Under the pieces are notes generated by a model. The model ran no database searches. It had not been told where the DNA came from and worked only from the letters and a program-made list of their open reading frames with translations. A stretch of DNA of 14,406 nt, from positions 1-14,406 of the forward strand of contig JAWOGN010000174.1 of assembly GCA_046496815.1 (NCBI GenBank), given 5' to 3'. The translations under genes were made by a program, and so were the position numbers. This stretch comes from JAWOGN01 sp046496815. Lineage in GTDB: Bacteria; Desulfobacterota; DSM-4660; Desulfatiglandales; Desulfatiglandaceae. Positions 1-6,662 of this stretch are shown here, one piece after another. Positions within the stretch are counted from its first letter, which is position 1, and each line of letters starts with the position of its first letter.

Positions 1-30
1 GTCCGAAAATATCTCATTGTCGGATGAAGG

Positions 31-1140
31 CTAACGAACAAACATTTTCCCCGGGAGTTGTTTTACGATCCCCTTGAGCTCCATTTGCAACAAAACACCG
101 AGCGCCTCGCCCGTATCCATTTCTCCGAGCCTTACGATTTCGTCGATATGCATGGGATAGTCACCGATAAGTTCATAGATAGCTTTTTCAGACTGAATCA
201 GGTCCGGCCCTCCATCGCGAGTGTTCTTCAATGCGCGGTTTCCGCCGATCAGCGCGTCGTTAAACCCGAATTCATCAAGGATATCATCTGCATTTTCAAC
301 GAGTTTAGCACCCTGCTTAATCAAGAAATGACTGCCCGTGCTTTTGAAGGAGTCAATACTGCCCGGGACCGCGAAGACCTCACGGCCCTGTTCCAATGCC
401 ATCGAGGCCGTAATCAGGGAGCCGCTTTTTTTTGTCGCTTCCACCACCAGAACCCCGCGAGCCAAACCGCTGATGATCCGATTTCGTATCGGAAAGTTCC
501 TGGGTTCAGGGGGACTCCCTGTGGGAAACTCAGATATCACCGCCCCACTCTCCATGATCTGTTCGGCCAGTCGCCTATTCGATGAAGGATAAACTCTGTC
601 TATCCCGGTACCCATGACCCCCACCGTAAACCCCTTGCCCATCAAGCATCCCCGATGGGCAGCAGAATCGATGCCTCTGGCCAGGCCGCTCACGACACCG
701 ACACCCAACGTTGCGAGGTCCATTGAGATTCTTTCTGCCGCACGAATACCGTAATGCGTCGGATTCCTGGATCCCACGACTGCAATGAATGTTTGGGTGA
801 GCGGGATATCTTTGCCCCGGATGTACAGAAGCATCGGCGAGGAGGAAATCTCCTTTAAAAAAATGGGGTAAGCGGCATCAATGTATCGAATTAATCGAGC
901 ATTGCATTTTTCGAGGTTGCGCATTTCCACCTCGGGATCTGCAATAAACTCCCGATTCACAATCCGGCGTGCAACCTCTTTTCGAACGCCCTCCACGCTT
1001 ACCAAATCCTTATATGCGGTCTCAAAAACAGCCTTCGGCTGACCAAACCTCTCCAAGAGATTCTTGAAGGCTCTATTGCCGATACCGGAAATCATGTAAA
1101 GCGCCACCCAGGCGCAAATTTCATCCTGCCAAATTTTCAT
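31..1140 (-). CDS. dprA: DNA processing protein DprA (DNA-protecting protein)
   Basis: DprA binds incoming single-stranded DNA in the cytoplasm during transformation and loads RecA onto it; the family is also kept in many bacteria not known to be competent. The 369-residue protein has the usual full-length layout. A helix-hairpin-helix-like N-terminal region (about 10-65, with SGIGNRAFKNLL) comes first. The Rossmann-fold core follows (about 90-290), with VVGSRN at 121-126, GLARGIDSAAH at 152-162, NFPIRNRIISGLA at 215-227, SGSLITA at 239-245 and VPGS at 258-261. A short winged-helix (DML1-like) domain ends the protein (about 315-369). The ATG at 1140 is kept because the N-terminal domain begins there, although no strong ribosome site precedes it. 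It lies downstream of and in the same direction as the LysM gene, 133 bases away, with a weak promoter candidate between them. Family assignment is near certain. Confidence 0.97.
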   Translation of the reverse strand: MKIWQDEICAWVALYMISGIGNRAFKNLLERFGQPKAVFETAYKDLVSVEGVRKEVARRIVNREFIADPEVEMRNLEKCNARLIRYIDAAYPIFLKEISSSPMLLYIRGKDIPLTQTFIAVVGSRNPTHYGIRAAERISMDLATLGVGVVSGLARGIDSAAHRGCLMGKGFTVGVMGTGIDRVYPSSNRRLAEQIMESGAVISEFPTGSPPEPRNFPIRNRIISGLARGVLVVEATKKSGSLITASMALEQGREVFAVPGSIDSFKSTGSHFLIKQGAKLVENADDILDEFGFNDALIGGNRALKNTRDGGPDLIQSEKAIYELIGDYPMHIDEIVRLGEMDTGEALGVLLQMELKGIVKQLPGKMFVR

Positions 1141-1209
1141 GTAGAGAAAATAAGTGAAGATATTTATTGAGGATTGCTATTTGGGACCCTGTCGGGCAGA
1201 GATGGCGGG

Positions 1210-1240
1210 AATATAAACCAAAGTGGACCCGGTTAGTCAA
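1210..1240 (-). promoter_or_regulatory. weak sigma-70 promoter candidate for dprA
   Basis: On the minus strand a TTGACT (-35, 1235-1240) and a TATATT (-10, 1210-1215) are separated by 19 bases, which is longer than ideal. Transcription would begin near 1203, about 60 bases before the dprA start. The dprA gene may equally be read through from the LysM gene. Confidence 0.3.
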
Positions 1241-1273
1241 GCAGTTTTTTTGACAACTCCGGATACCCCATCA

Positions 1274-2380
1274 TCACCTGAGTACACATTCCTTCAACAA
1301 TGACAAGACGTGATGTGCGTTTATCCAGTCAACACCTTTGACAAAAGCGCCGATTGGAAATTCCTCACGTGTCTCGATAACGACGCCGGTAGCCGTATCC
1401 GGTCTGGCTTCCAAAATAATCAAGTGGCCCTGCGGCAAATCCGGCAGGGTTGTCTTTTGAGGGGTTTGGACCTCCCTTCGTTCGAAAATCTCAAACAGGT
1501 TTCCTTTACGCACCCCGTCGTTGTAACCGTGAGGCAAATAGACCACGGTAAATTGACCTGCGATCTCACGCAAATACCTTGCAGCGACCACATTGGTAGT
1601 GAATTCACGCTCCATCGGCATCGGTTCAATACAGGGTGAAATGGGGTCGTAGGAAAGAATCGGATCGCCCACATGGGCGGCTTTGTAACTTTCTATGATC
1701 TCTCCTTTGTAGAGGACAATCTCTGGATCTGCCGCCACTGTATTTTCAACTTCTAAGTCCGCCGCATTCACTTTTTCTATGATATTGACTCTTCCCAGGA
1801 AAGATATGACATATCCCCGCTGGGTCTCTGATAGCGGATACGTCACCAAGCGGGACTCCTCATAAATCGTAAACCGGCTCCCCGGTTTGATATCGCGCTC
1901 CCCTTTCATGGACACATAAACGATATCGCCTTCCGCCAGGACAACCTTATTCGTTTCACCTGAAAGGATCCGCCCCCGGGGTTCCAAGGTTTGAGAGGAC
2001 AAAAACCCAATGGATTTTACTTCAGTGAAGCCGGATACATCGATTCCCATATCTCCATAAGTGAATTCACGTTCGACCTCTTTCAGCGCGGTCGGCTTAC
2101 TTTGAACGGTGGGCTTTTTTTGCATCGGGACATCTTCCAGCAAGGTAATGACATCCCCAGGTTTAAGAAGATGCGGGTTTGTAATAAAAGGATTCATCTG
2201 CCAAAGCTTCGGCCACAGCTCCTCATCTCCATAATAGTACTCACAGATATCCCAGAGGGTATCACCTTTTTGAACCGTGTGAGTATAGGGCTGGGCCATC
2301 GCAGGACTACTCAGATCTAAAATAACAAACAAGGCTGCAAGCGCCATCCAATTCATTACTGACCAAAGTTTTCTTTTCAA
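1274..2380 (-). CDS. secreted LysM-domain protein
   Basis: An exported protein that probably binds peptidoglycan in the periplasm; the target of its large C-terminal part is unknown. I place the start at TTG 2380. There GAGCGAGG lies 8 bases upstream, and the product opens with a textbook signal peptide: KRK, then a hydrophobic core, then SSPAMA before Q (cleavage near residue 29). The open frame extends to a GTG at 2464, but that adds 28 hydrophilic residues ahead of the signal and has no ribosome site. An ATG at 2356 is a third option. From TTG the protein has 368 residues. The LysM domain spans about 32-80 (HTVQKGDTLWDICEYYYGD, NPFITNPHLLKPGD). About 280 residues of mainly beta-type sequence follow, with repeated 'GDIVYV', 'KPGSRF' and 'RKGNLFEI' turns that suggest small barrel-like subdomains. 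I do not recognise a catalytic motif. It is transcribed towards dprA. Confidence 0.88.
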   Translation of the reverse strand: MKRKLWSVMNWMALAALFVILDLSSPAMAQPYTHTVQKGDTLWDICEYYYGDEELWPKLWQMNPFITNPHLLKPGDVITLLEDVPMQKKPTVQSKPTALKEVEREFTYGDMGIDVSGFTEVKSIGFLSSQTLEPRGRILSGETNKVVLAEGDIVYVSMKGERDIKPGSRFTIYEESRLVTYPLSETQRGYVISFLGRVNIIEKVNAADLEVENTVAADPEIVLYKGEIIESYKAAHVGDPILSYDPISPCIEPMPMEREFTTNVVAARYLREIAGQFTVVYLPHGYNDGVRKGNLFEIFERREVQTPQKTTLPDLPQGHLIILEARPDTATGVVIETREEFPIGAFVKGVDWINAHHVLSLLKECVLR

Positions 2381-2388
2381 TGCGTTAA

Positions 2389-2396
2389 CCTCGCTC
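2389..2396 (-). promoter_or_regulatory. ribosome binding site deciding a TTG start
   Basis: GAGCGAGG on the minus strand lies 8 bases ahead of TTG 2380. It supports the TTG as the true start of the LysM gene, rather than the GTG at 2464, which lacks such a site. Confidence 0.5.
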
Positions 2397-2508
2397 TGAA
2401 ATTTTTGGTGAGAGCCCAAAAGCTCCGCAATTGTGATATGGTTTTCTTCAGCGGATACCGCCACATACTTTTGGGAAACTTAAAAGAAGCACCCTTAAAA
2501 ACATATGA

Positions 2509-2537
2509 ATTCTAACATAATGGAACCTTATTGGCAA
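2509..2537 (-). promoter_or_regulatory. sigma-70 promoter for the LysM gene
   Basis: On the minus strand TTGCCA (2532-2537) and TAGAAT (2509-2514) are separated by exactly 17 bases, matching the -35/-10 consensus at 4 of 6 and 5 of 6 positions. Transcription would start near 2502, leaving a leader of about 120 bases before TTG 2380. The position agrees with either the GTG or the TTG start. Confidence 0.5.
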
Positions 2538-2679
2538 GATCAATAAAATATTCTATCAATTTGTATATTTTGGACACAATTTTTAGAACTTAGTGCGTGA
2601 GCCTTGCCAATACCTTGCAAATCATAAACCTTCCGTGTCTTGAGGAAACTTCGTAGTCAGAATGAGAAATTTTATGCAA

Positions 2680-2691
2680 AATCAATTGATT
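2680..2691. promoter_or_regulatory. 12-base perfect palindrome
   Basis: AATCAATTGATT reads the same on both strands. It sits between the divergent LysM and FmdB-type genes, about 145 bases from either predicted promoter, in AT-rich DNA where such a palindrome can arise by chance. It could be a dimeric regulator's site, but nothing identifies the protein. Confidence 0.2.
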
Positions 2692-2695
2692 ATCC

Positions 2696-2751
2696 GGACG
2701 GCTTGCACGGTTTCGACATTCCGGGCTGAAACTCGAAAAAATCCGCCGTCC
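2696..2751. repeat. nested inverted repeat in the 450-base intergenic region
   Basis: Outer arms GGACGGC (2696-2702) and GCCGTCC (2745-2751) enclose inner arms TTTCGA (2711-2716) and TCGAAA (2733-2738), with a 16-base apical loop. The element starts a GC-richer island (about 2692-2815) between AT-rich flanks. No open frame of note covers it, and no T-run follows, so it is not a normal terminator. It may be a remnant of an interspersed repeat or a structured RNA. The rest of the gap (2538-2917) holds only the promoter and palindrome listed separately. Confidence 0.35.
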
Positions 2752-2828
2752 CACTCTTCTTGCGCAGGCTACGCACCAAAAGCACGAAGCGGGGAATCGG
2801 GCAGCCGGTGACGAAATACGAAAAATCC

Positions 2829-2856
2829 TTTACAAATTTTTATTTTTGTCTAAATT
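2829..2856 (+). promoter_or_regulatory. sigma-70 promoter candidate for the FmdB/NEW3/ABC unit
   Basis: TTTACA (2829-2834) and TAAATT (2851-2856) are 16 bases apart in AT-rich DNA. Transcription would start near 2863, about 55 bases before the first gene of the unit. The -10 matches consensus at 4 of 6 positions. Confidence 0.4.
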
Positions 2857-2917
2857 ATGCAATGTTTCAAAACCGCATTATCCATGAAAAGCGTCTCGGA
2901 AGGCTTAAGTTTTTGTA

Positions 2918-3289
2918 ATGCCTATTTATGAATATGAGCCCTTAGATCCTCAAAGTGGTTGCAAAAACTGCATTCCCAGGCTCGAGGTCATCCAGAGAAT
3001 TGATGAAGACGTATTGTCCAATTGCCCGTATTGCGGTCATCGGATCCGAAAAGTCATTTCGTGGTGTCGAGCGGCGGTCATTGAAACCAGCGATGAACAT
3101 ACCAAAGTAGAACAACAAGTCGCCAAATATGAAAAAGAAGGCATGTGGAGCCACGCTGCCGAATTGGCCGACAAGCACTCCGAAAAATTGAAGGATCAGG
3201 GTATGAAAATGAGAGCGCTCGACGATTACAAAAAAGCGGGCTACGATGTAGGCTCTCTGGAAAAACATATAAAGAAAAACGATCATTAG
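2918..3289 (+). CDS. FmdB-type zinc-ribbon protein with helical tail
   Basis: A 123-residue cytoplasmic protein of the FmdB/CxxC zinc-ribbon type. Members are called putative regulators, but the molecular role is generally unknown. The typical opening MPIYEYE is present, with two metal-binding pairs, C15-x2-C18 and C36-P-Y-C39, in the pattern 'CPYCGHRIRKVIS'. C50 is an extra cysteine. After about residue 55 comes a charged, helix-prone tail of roughly 70 residues (KVEQQVAKYEKEGMW, then AAELADKHSEKLKDQG), which ordinary short FmdB proteins lack. The ribosome site is weak: GGAAGG ends about 14 bases before ATG. The gene ends 15 bases before the NEW3 gene, whose ribosome site AGGAGG directly follows this stop codon, so the two are very likely co-transcribed. 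A link to the ABC transporter is inferred from position only. Confidence 0.85.
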   Translation: MPIYEYEPLDPQSGCKNCIPRLEVIQRIDEDVLSNCPYCGHRIRKVISWCRAAVIETSDEHTKVEQQVAKYEKEGMWSHAAELADKHSEKLKDQGMKMRALDDYKKAGYDVGSLEKHIKKNDH

Positions 3290-3304
3290 AGGAGGGTTTG
3301 TTTT

Positions 3305-4534
3305 ATGAAATTCAAGCGGGATAATTCATTCTTTTTGATAACGATGATTCTCTCAATGGTTTTTTCGCTATCGATGTTTTTTAGCCCTTTTGCGTTTGGC
3401 GAAGAAAAGAAAAAACAGAAGGATTTGCCGGAGCGAGGCATTGCCGTTTCCCCGGAGTATCCGGGCATTATTATATCACAGGAGGAAGAGAATGTAAGCA
3501 TCGACCTGGACGTAACCAATCGGGGAAGCCGGGATGAAAACATCTTTGTCTCGCTTACATCGATCCCTCCCGGCTGGAAGGGGCGCATAAAGACCTATAG
3601 TTTCGGCGTGACCGGCGTTCACGTAAAAAGTGACACCTCCAAGAACCTGACGCTACGGGTGGAACCGGAGCCGGATCTTGAAACCGGAACATACACGTTC
3701 GGCATCGAAGCGCAGACTGAAGACAAGGAGTTCAAATCCACCAGTCAAGTGATCATTACGGTGGAGGAAAAGAAAGCGGAAGAAAAACCGGAAGGAGTCA
3801 AAATTACGACTTCATATCCCGTTCTTCGGGGGCCCACTGACGCTGAGTTTGAATTTTCCCTGGAAGTGGATAACAAGCTCGACAAAGATATGATTTACAA
3901 TTTGAGTGCCCAGGGTCCCGAAAACTGGGAGATCAACTTTAAGCCGGCATACGAAGACAAATTTATCTCCAGTCTGCGGCTTAAGGCGAATCAGAGTCAA
4001 AGCATGGCGATCGCAGTGAAACCCTTTCCATTGGCCAAACCCGGCGAGTACCCCATTCGGGTCAAAGTGAGTTCGACGGAAGCAAAAGGAGAGGTGGAAC
4101 TGACAGTCGTACTTACCGGCACTTACAAGCTGGATGCGGGAACTGCAACGGGCCTACTCAGTCTGAATGCGGTTCGTGGAAAAGAAGGCAACCTCTCTGT
4201 TTATGTCAAAAACAGTGGCTCCGCCATATTGAATAATGTGGCATTCATGTCAATTAAGCCCGAGAACTGGAAGGTGGAGTTTAGCCCTGAGAACCTCGAA
4301 GCGTTGCCCCCCGGGGAATTGAAACAGGTGGAGGTGTCCATCACGCCGGCGGAACAGGCACTGGTCGGAGATTACTCGGTGGGCATCCGGGCGGATGCCG
4401 GGAAGTTGTCAAAAAACTTGGAACTTCGGGTTACGGTTTTGGCCTCCACTGCCTGGGGATGGATCGGCATTGGGATCATCGTGCTGGTTATGCTCGGACT
4501 CGTGGTTCTGTTTATTCGACTGGGAAGGCGCTAG
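3305..4534 (+). CDS. exported NEW3-repeat protein, membrane anchored (ABC-associated)
   Basis: A 409-residue protein likely to sit on the outer face of the inner membrane. It has an N-terminal signal sequence (about 1-32, basic KFKR then a hydrophobic run ending FAFG). Three beta-rich Ig/NEW3-like repeats follow at about 45-155, 165-270 and 280-380. Each repeats the pattern 'P-x-x-W' (PPGWKG, PENWEINF, PENWKVEF), a 'V/I-x-P' strand and 'G-[DET]-Y-x-x-x-[IV]'. One C-terminal membrane helix (about 386-405) ends in RLGRR on the cytoplasmic side. Proteins of this build (COG1470-like) are commonly coded beside ABC-2 transporters, as here: the ATPase starts one base after this stop codon. It probably serves as an external subunit or substrate-handling partner of that transporter. 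It has no visible catalytic motif. AGGAGG lies about 10 bases ahead of the ATG. Confidence 0.88.
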   Translation: MKFKRDNSFFLITMILSMVFSLSMFFSPFAFGEEKKKQKDLPERGIAVSPEYPGIIISQEEENVSIDLDVTNRGSRDENIFVSLTSIPPGWKGRIKTYSFGVTGVHVKSDTSKNLTLRVEPEPDLETGTYTFGIEAQTEDKEFKSTSQVIITVEEKKAEEKPEGVKITTSYPVLRGPTDAEFEFSLEVDNKLDKDMIYNLSAQGPENWEINFKPAYEDKFISSLRLKANQSQSMAIAVKPFPLAKPGEYPIRVKVSSTEAKGEVELTVVLTGTYKLDAGTATGLLSLNAVRGKEGNLSVYVKNSGSAILNNVAFMSIKPENWKVEFSPENLEALPPGELKQVEVSITPAEQALVGDYSVGIRADAGKLSKNLELRVTVLASTAWGWIGIGIIVLVMLGLVVLFIRLGRR

Positions 4535-4535
4535 A

Positions 4536-5288
4536 ATGGAAGCGAATGCCATTATCGAAACGGTCAATCTCACGCGGAACTACCAGCACCAAACAGCGGT
4601 GGACAGTCTCAGCTTCACAGTCAAGGAAGGTGAAATTTTCGGGTTTCTCGGTCCAAACGGCGCGGGTAAAACCACCACGCTGTTGATGCTTCTGGGCTTG
4701 AGCAGACCATCGGGCGGGTCCGCAAAGGTCTGCGGACTGAACCCGTTGAGAAATCCCCTGGAAGTGAAGCGTCTGGTGGGCTACCTTCCTGAGAATGTCG
4801 GCTTCTATGCGGATCTGGATGCCGTTCAAAGCCTGGAATATGTAGCTGATCTGAACGGCATTGAGCGAGACAAGGCATCTGAGAAAATCGAGGAACTGCT
4901 GCAATTGATCGGGCTTAAAAAAGATGCGAACAAAAAGGTCGGTAATTATTCGCGGGGAATGAAACAACGTCTCGGGATCGCAGAGGTTCTCATCAAAGAC
5001 CCGAAGGTGCTTTTTCTTGACGAACCCACCCTTGGACTGGATCCGGATGGTGCAATTCGATTGATCGACCTCGTCCAATCGCTCAATCGAGACCGCAATA
5101 TCACCGTGCTTCTGTCTTCCCATCATCTTCACCAAGTTCAAAAGATATCCCATCGTGTGGGAATCATGATAAGCGGGAAGATGGTTGCTGAGGGCTCCAT
5201 TGAAACCCTGGCAAATGAAAAATTCGGGATCGGTGAGAAGCGATATGCGTTGGAAGAAATCTATATGGAATATTTCCAGGAGGTCTAA
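4536..5288 (+). CDS. ABC transporter ATP-binding protein (ABC-2 type)
   Basis: This is the cytoplasmic ATPase that would drive the permease coded next. From ATG 4536 it has 250 residues, a full nucleotide-binding domain. Walker A is GPNGAGKTT at 39-47. The Q-loop position reads YLPEN (83-87), with Glu in place of Gln, as is usual for the CcmA/NosF-like branch. The signature motif is YSRGMKQR at 138-145, Walker B VLFLDEP at 158-164, the D-loop LGLD at 166-169, and the switch histidine lies in SSHH (194-197). All catalytic residues are present. The open frame reaches back to 4395, but that part overlaps the NEW3 gene. GGGAAGG lies about 7 bases ahead of ATG 4536, which follows the previous stop by one base. 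The substrate cannot be told from the sequence. Confidence 0.96.
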   Translation: MEANAIIETVNLTRNYQHQTAVDSLSFTVKEGEIFGFLGPNGAGKTTTLLMLLGLSRPSGGSAKVCGLNPLRNPLEVKRLVGYLPENVGFYADLDAVQSLEYVADLNGIERDKASEKIEELLQLIGLKKDANKKVGNYSRGMKQRLGIAEVLIKDPKVLFLDEPTLGLDPDGAIRLIDLVQSLNRDRNITVLLSSHHLHQVQKISHRVGIMISGKMVAEGSIETLANEKFGIGEKRYALEEIYMEYFQEV

Positions 5289-5290
5289 GT

Positions 5291-6247
5291 ATGCAAGGGC
5301 TTTACGCCGTCTTCAAAAAAGAGCTTTGTGATCATTTCAGCAGTTACCGATTTGTGATTCTCTTTGCGCTGATTGCCATGGTCAGCTTTATTACGACTTA
5401 CATGGCCGCCATCCAACTCAAAGAGAATCTGGAAGCTCTGGCCAATACAAGATTTCCCTTTCTCATGCTCTTCAGTGCGACCGGAGCTCTTTTTTCCATG
5501 GTACAATTCGTCGCATTTTTTGGTCCATTGATCGGCATCGTCCTGGGATTTGATTCCATAAACCGAGAAAGAGCGCACGGAACTTTGGTCAAAATCGTAT
5601 CTCAACCCATCTATCGGGACGCGGTAATCAATGGAAAATTCCTGGCGGGCGGGGCCACAATTGCCATTATGCTGTTGTCCATTGTGCTGGTCATTTCCGG
5701 CTTCGGCCTTGCCCTTGTAGGGATTGTCCCGGGAATTGAAGAAATCTGGCGTCTTTTTATCTACCTTATCATCAGTATTTTTTACATTTCCTTTTGGCTG
5801 GGAATCTCCATCCTCTTTTCCATCGCTTTTAAAGGGATTGCCACCTCCGCCCTGGCCTCAGTGGCATTGTGGATATTTCTATCTTTTTTCATCTCCCTTG
5901 GAGCAGACGTGATTGCCAACACCTTTGCACCTGTCAAGAGCCGGACCGAGACGGAGCCAAAAATCATTATGAAGAATGTGCGAATAAAGGAAATGATATC
6001 CCTCACATCGCCGATGGTTCTGTACACCGAAGCCACGGCAACGATTATCGATCCCATGCGAAAGACCACCCGTTCCGTGTTGTTAAATCCTATGGAGGAG
6101 CTCTTGGCATCCCGTTTCCAAAATCCGCTCAGATTGGGGCAGAGTATCCTCATCGTTTTTCCGCATGTGACAACGCTTATTGCCATCACGCTGATTTGTT
6201 TTGCCATTTCCTATCTGGTATTTATGCTGCAGGAAATCCGGATGTAA
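5291..6247 (+). CDS. ABC-2 type permease
   Basis: Membrane subunit of 318 residues, partner of the ATPase ending two bases upstream; AGGAGG (5279-5284) lies inside the end of the ATPase gene. About six membrane helices are visible, near residues 20-40, 66-86, 118-145, 155-178, 185-205 and 285-311. The loop after helix 2 carries the typical NosY/ABC-2 pattern FDSINRERAHGTLVKIVSQP (87-106), followed by GKFLAG. Between helices 5 and 6 is an unusually long hydrophilic stretch (about 206-284) with KSRTETEPK and NPMEELLASR. By helix count it would lie outside the cytoplasm, where it could contact the NEW3 protein. The C-terminus is short (QEIRM). Family certain; cargo unknown. Confidence 0.93.
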   Translation: MQGLYAVFKKELCDHFSSYRFVILFALIAMVSFITTYMAAIQLKENLEALANTRFPFLMLFSATGALFSMVQFVAFFGPLIGIVLGFDSINRERAHGTLVKIVSQPIYRDAVINGKFLAGGATIAIMLLSIVLVISGFGLALVGIVPGIEEIWRLFIYLIISIFYISFWLGISILFSIAFKGIATSALASVALWIFLSFFISLGADVIANTFAPVKSRTETEPKIIMKNVRIKEMISLTSPMVLYTEATATIIDPMRKTTRSVLLNPMEELLASRFQNPLRLGQSILIVFPHVTTLIAITLICFAISYLVFMLQEIRM

Positions 6248-6310
6248 CCGGATGATTGCCGGTAGGGCTGGATACGCGGCGCTGAGTCCTCCGGGTGAAC
6301 CTATCGCACG

Positions 6311-6329
6311 CACAGATGCTTCACAGATG
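6311..6329 (+). repeat. CACAGATG direct repeat, 11-base period
   Basis: Two perfect 8-base copies (6311-6318 and 6322-6329) are separated by CTT, so they recur at one helical turn. This spacing suits tandem binding of a regulator, but the function is unproven and chance is possible. Confidence 0.35.
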
Positions 6330-6440
6330 TTGAACGCGACAACTCCCGGATATTTTTCTCAAAGCCTCGGTATTTTCACGCTCAATTCAAAGGTATCGTC
6401 CTCCCGGCTCCTGCAATTAAGCGATCGAACTAAAAACGAC

Positions 6441-6447
6441 GAGGAGG
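6441..6447 (+). promoter_or_regulatory. ribosome binding site deciding the 68-residue gene
   Basis: GAGGAGG, 8 bases ahead of ATG 6456, is among the strongest ribosome sites in the window. It is the main reason for calling this short frame a gene and for choosing this start in a frame open since 6201. Confidence 0.6.
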
Positions 6448-6455
6448 TTGCGCAC

Positions 6456-6662
6456 ATGAAAATAGAAACGCTGATTTCCGGGAAAAATGACAATGATGCG
6501 GTGGAATTTGAGGGGGTTTTCATCCCTGTGACCGCGCTGAGGCGTCTCATGAAACAGGGATATGTTTCCGTAAGGCCTTACAAAGAGGAAAAGACCTTTT
6601 CGTTGTGGGGGAAAACCAGTACGGCCTGTTTTACGGTTCAGGAATTCCAGGAGATGGCCTGA
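6456..6662 (+). CDS. small protein of unknown function (68 residues)
   Basis: A short gene with an excellent ribosome site, GAGGAGG at 6441-6447, 8 bases ahead of ATG 6456. The 68-residue product is soluble and mixed in charge, with no cysteine pair or membrane helix. Its centre reads FEGVFIPVTALRRLMKQG and its end TACFTVQEFQEMA. The regular mix of strand and helix patterns suggests a small compact domain, possibly DNA- or protein-binding, but I do not recognise a family. It stands alone after a 208-base leader downstream of the ABC permease. Its last 32 bases overlap the end of the convergent DUF6178-like gene. The frame is open back to 6201, but no earlier start has a comparable ribosome site. 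Confidence 0.6.
   Translation: MKIETLISGKNDNDAVEFEGVFIPVTALRRLMKQGYVSVRPYKEEKTFSLWGKTSTACFTVQEFQEMA

Larger units (their letters stand above)
6248..6455 (+). other. 208-base leader without a recognised gene
   Basis: The frame of the downstream small gene stays open through this stretch, but there is no convincing earlier start, and GAGGAGG at 6441-6447 points to ATG 6456. The stretch begins with a weak stem, ACCGG/CCGGT, straight after the permease stop, with no T-run. It also contains two CACAGATG copies (6311-6318 and 6322-6329). I could not match it to a known riboswitch. Confidence 0.4.

Noticed and set aside
1..30. Possible start of another minus-strand gene after dprA
   Set aside because: Only 30 bases are visible, with an ATG but no ribosome site; nothing can be identified.
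58..585. Plus-strand frame of 175 codons
   Set aside because: Antisense to dprA, whose core motifs are unmistakable.
4512..5153. Long open frame of 213 codons on the minus strand
   Set aside because: Lies wholly antisense to the ABC ATPase, whose motifs are complete; the product has no family pattern and no ribosome site.
6248..6455. Possible riboswitch in the leader of the 68-residue gene
   Set aside because: Parts such as CCGGGTGAACC look aptamer-like, but I could not assemble the conserved core of any known class, including the cyclic-di-GMP one.
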